The notes beneath the pieces are model-generated. The model was given only the letters and a program-made list of their open reading frames with translations. It made no database searches and was not told the DNA's origin. Positions 50,945 through 51,576 of a stretch of DNA of 51,576 nt are shown piece by piece (positions within the stretch are counted from its first letter, which is position 1; every line of letters begins with the position of its first letter). The stretch comes from Ruegeria arenilitoris (GTDB taxonomy: Bacteria; Pseudomonadota; Alphaproteobacteria; Rhodobacterales; Rhodobacteraceae). Both the position numbers and the translations under genes were made by a program. The DNA is taken from the NCBI RefSeq assembly GCF_013032445.1, contig NZ_WQCA01000020.1, positions 1 through 51,576 of the forward strand, written 5' to 3'.

Positions 50945-51576
50945 ATGAAAAGACGATCACCATTCAAATACTTCAAAACCAGTCCCGAGATCTTCCGCCT
51001 TGCAGTGATGCTGTACATCCGTTTCCCGCTCTCTCTTCGGAATGTCGAAGATCTGCTTCATGAGCGAGGCATCGATGTCAGCCGCGAAGCTGTCCGATAT
51101 TGGTGGAACAGGTTCGGGCCGATGTTTGCCGCTGAGATCAGGCGAAAGCGTGTTCAGCAGCTGCGCGCGTTCTCCAAATGGAAGTGGCACGCGGATGAGG
51201 TTTTTGTGAAGGTAAATGGCAAGCGGCTTTATCTTTGGCGGGCCGTTGATCACGAAGGTGAGGTGCTGGAAGCCGTTGTCACCAAACGTCGAAACAAAGA
51301 TGCAGCACTGAAATTCCTCAAGAAATTGATGAAGCGGCATGGTTGCGCCGAAGAGATCGTCACGGATCGCTTCGCATCCTATAAGGCTGCGCTCAGACAA
51401 TTGGGTGCACTCGAAAAACAGCAGACGGGCAGGTGGCTCAACAACCGCGTCGAGAATTCGCACCTGCCGTTTCGACGAAGCGAACGCGCCATGCAGCGTT
51501 TCAGGCGCATGCGAAGTTTACAGAAATTCGCCGCCGTCCATTCCTCCGTCTACAACCACTTAAACCAGGAAAGATC
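50945..51576 (+). CDS. IS6-family transposase, N-terminal and central part (3' end cut by window edge)
   Basis: The frame from ATG 50945 is open to the window end (about 210 residues). It begins MKRRSPFKYFKTSPEIFRLA and contains a helix-turn-helix (LSLRNVEDLLHERGIDVSRE). All three catalytic acids of an IS6-type DDE domain are there: KWHADEVFVKVNG, EIVTDRFASYKAA and NNRVENSHLPF. It moves its IS by replicative transposition. It points the same way as the fragment at 3-248. It appears intact as far as visible. Confidence 0.93.
   Translation, partial: MKRRSPFKYFKTSPEIFRLAVMLYIRFPLSLRNVEDLLHERGIDVSREAVRYWWNRFGPMFAAEIRRKRVQQLRAFSKWKWHADEVFVKVNGKRLYLWRAVDHEGEVLEAVVTKRRNKDAALKFLKKLMKRHGCAEEIVTDRFASYKAALRQLGALEKQQTGRWLNNRVENSHLPFRRSERAMQRFRRMRSLQKFAAVHSSVYNHLNQER

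Noticed and set aside
3..51576. A recent IS26-style composite transposon
   Set aside because: The two IS copies differ at about 12 percent of the compared bases, which a recent event would not give; one full copy of each is not visible either.
1..51576. CRISPR array, tRNA or rRNA genes
   Set aside because: I looked for repeat-spacer arrays and conserved RNA motifs and saw none; a dedicated scan was not possible here.

Overview
The window looks like an accessory sugar-acid and uronate catabolism island from an alphaproteobacterium. The Roseobacter group of Rhodobacteraceae is the best guess, because of its two TRAP transporter systems, GMC/UxuA/UxaC/KdgK gene styles and GGAGG ribosome sites. 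That assignment is inference; no rRNA, tRNA or housekeeping gene is present. Both ends lie inside IS6-family transposase genes pointing the same way: the 3' part of one at 3-248 and the 5' part of another from 50945 to the end. They are related but not identical, so this is not a fresh composite transposon.

Layout. (1) 463-6882: a GntR/FCD regulator, divergent from a TRAP importer (dctPQM), a GlcG-like protein, a beta-hydroxyacid dehydrogenase, an SDR, a KdgF-like cupin and a 25-codon stump of kdgK. This reads as import of an unsaturated uronate or its 5-keto product and conversion to 2-keto-3-deoxygluconate (KDG). (2) 6994-18874: a LacI regulator and GMC oxidoreductase, divergent from an AldA-like dehydrogenase, a YtfQRT-YjfF-type furanose ABC importer, an MR/MLE dehydratase, a zinc dehydrogenase and a KduD-like SDR. 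Three evenly spaced palindromes sit between the divergent promoters. (3) 18905-25669, minus strand: YjbQ, an AP-endonuclease-2-fold isomerase, an LtnD-like dehydrogenase, UxuA and three tandem Gfo/Idh/MocA oxidoreductases. (4) 25772-28333, plus strand: UxaC and UxuB. (5) 28320-39324, minus strand: a ten-gene block with DctP, a Gci-like cycloisomerase, long-form DctQ and DctM, a PhyH oxygenase, UxaA, a fourth Gfo/Idh/MocA enzyme, a hydroxyacid dehydrogenase, an EamA transporter and KdgK. (6) 39523-50792: a GntR regulator, DenD, GarR-like, a frameshifted 2-keto-3-deoxy-L-fuconate dehydrogenase, a XylD-type dehydratase, an FAH-family hydrolase, a 2-hydroxyacid dehydrogenase, a LysE-type exporter, divergent IdnO/IdnD, a second PhyH oxygenase and a third GntR regulator.

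How it works together. UxaC, UxuB and UxuA make up the glucuronate route, UxaA adds the altronate branch, and the KdgF/SDR and KduD modules handle deoxy-keto uronates. All of these end at KDG, which the single intact KdgK would phosphorylate. No KDPG aldolase is present, so that step must be supplied elsewhere. Module 6 looks like a non-phosphorylative route (dehydratase, SDR, FAH hydrolase) giving pyruvate plus a C2/C3 acid, with reductases to handle the small products. No polysaccharide lyase or glycoside hydrolase is encoded. The least explained part is the set of four Gfo/Idh/MocA enzymes with an AP-endonuclease-2-fold protein, which may be a redox-based, non-hydrolytic system for opening uronosides.
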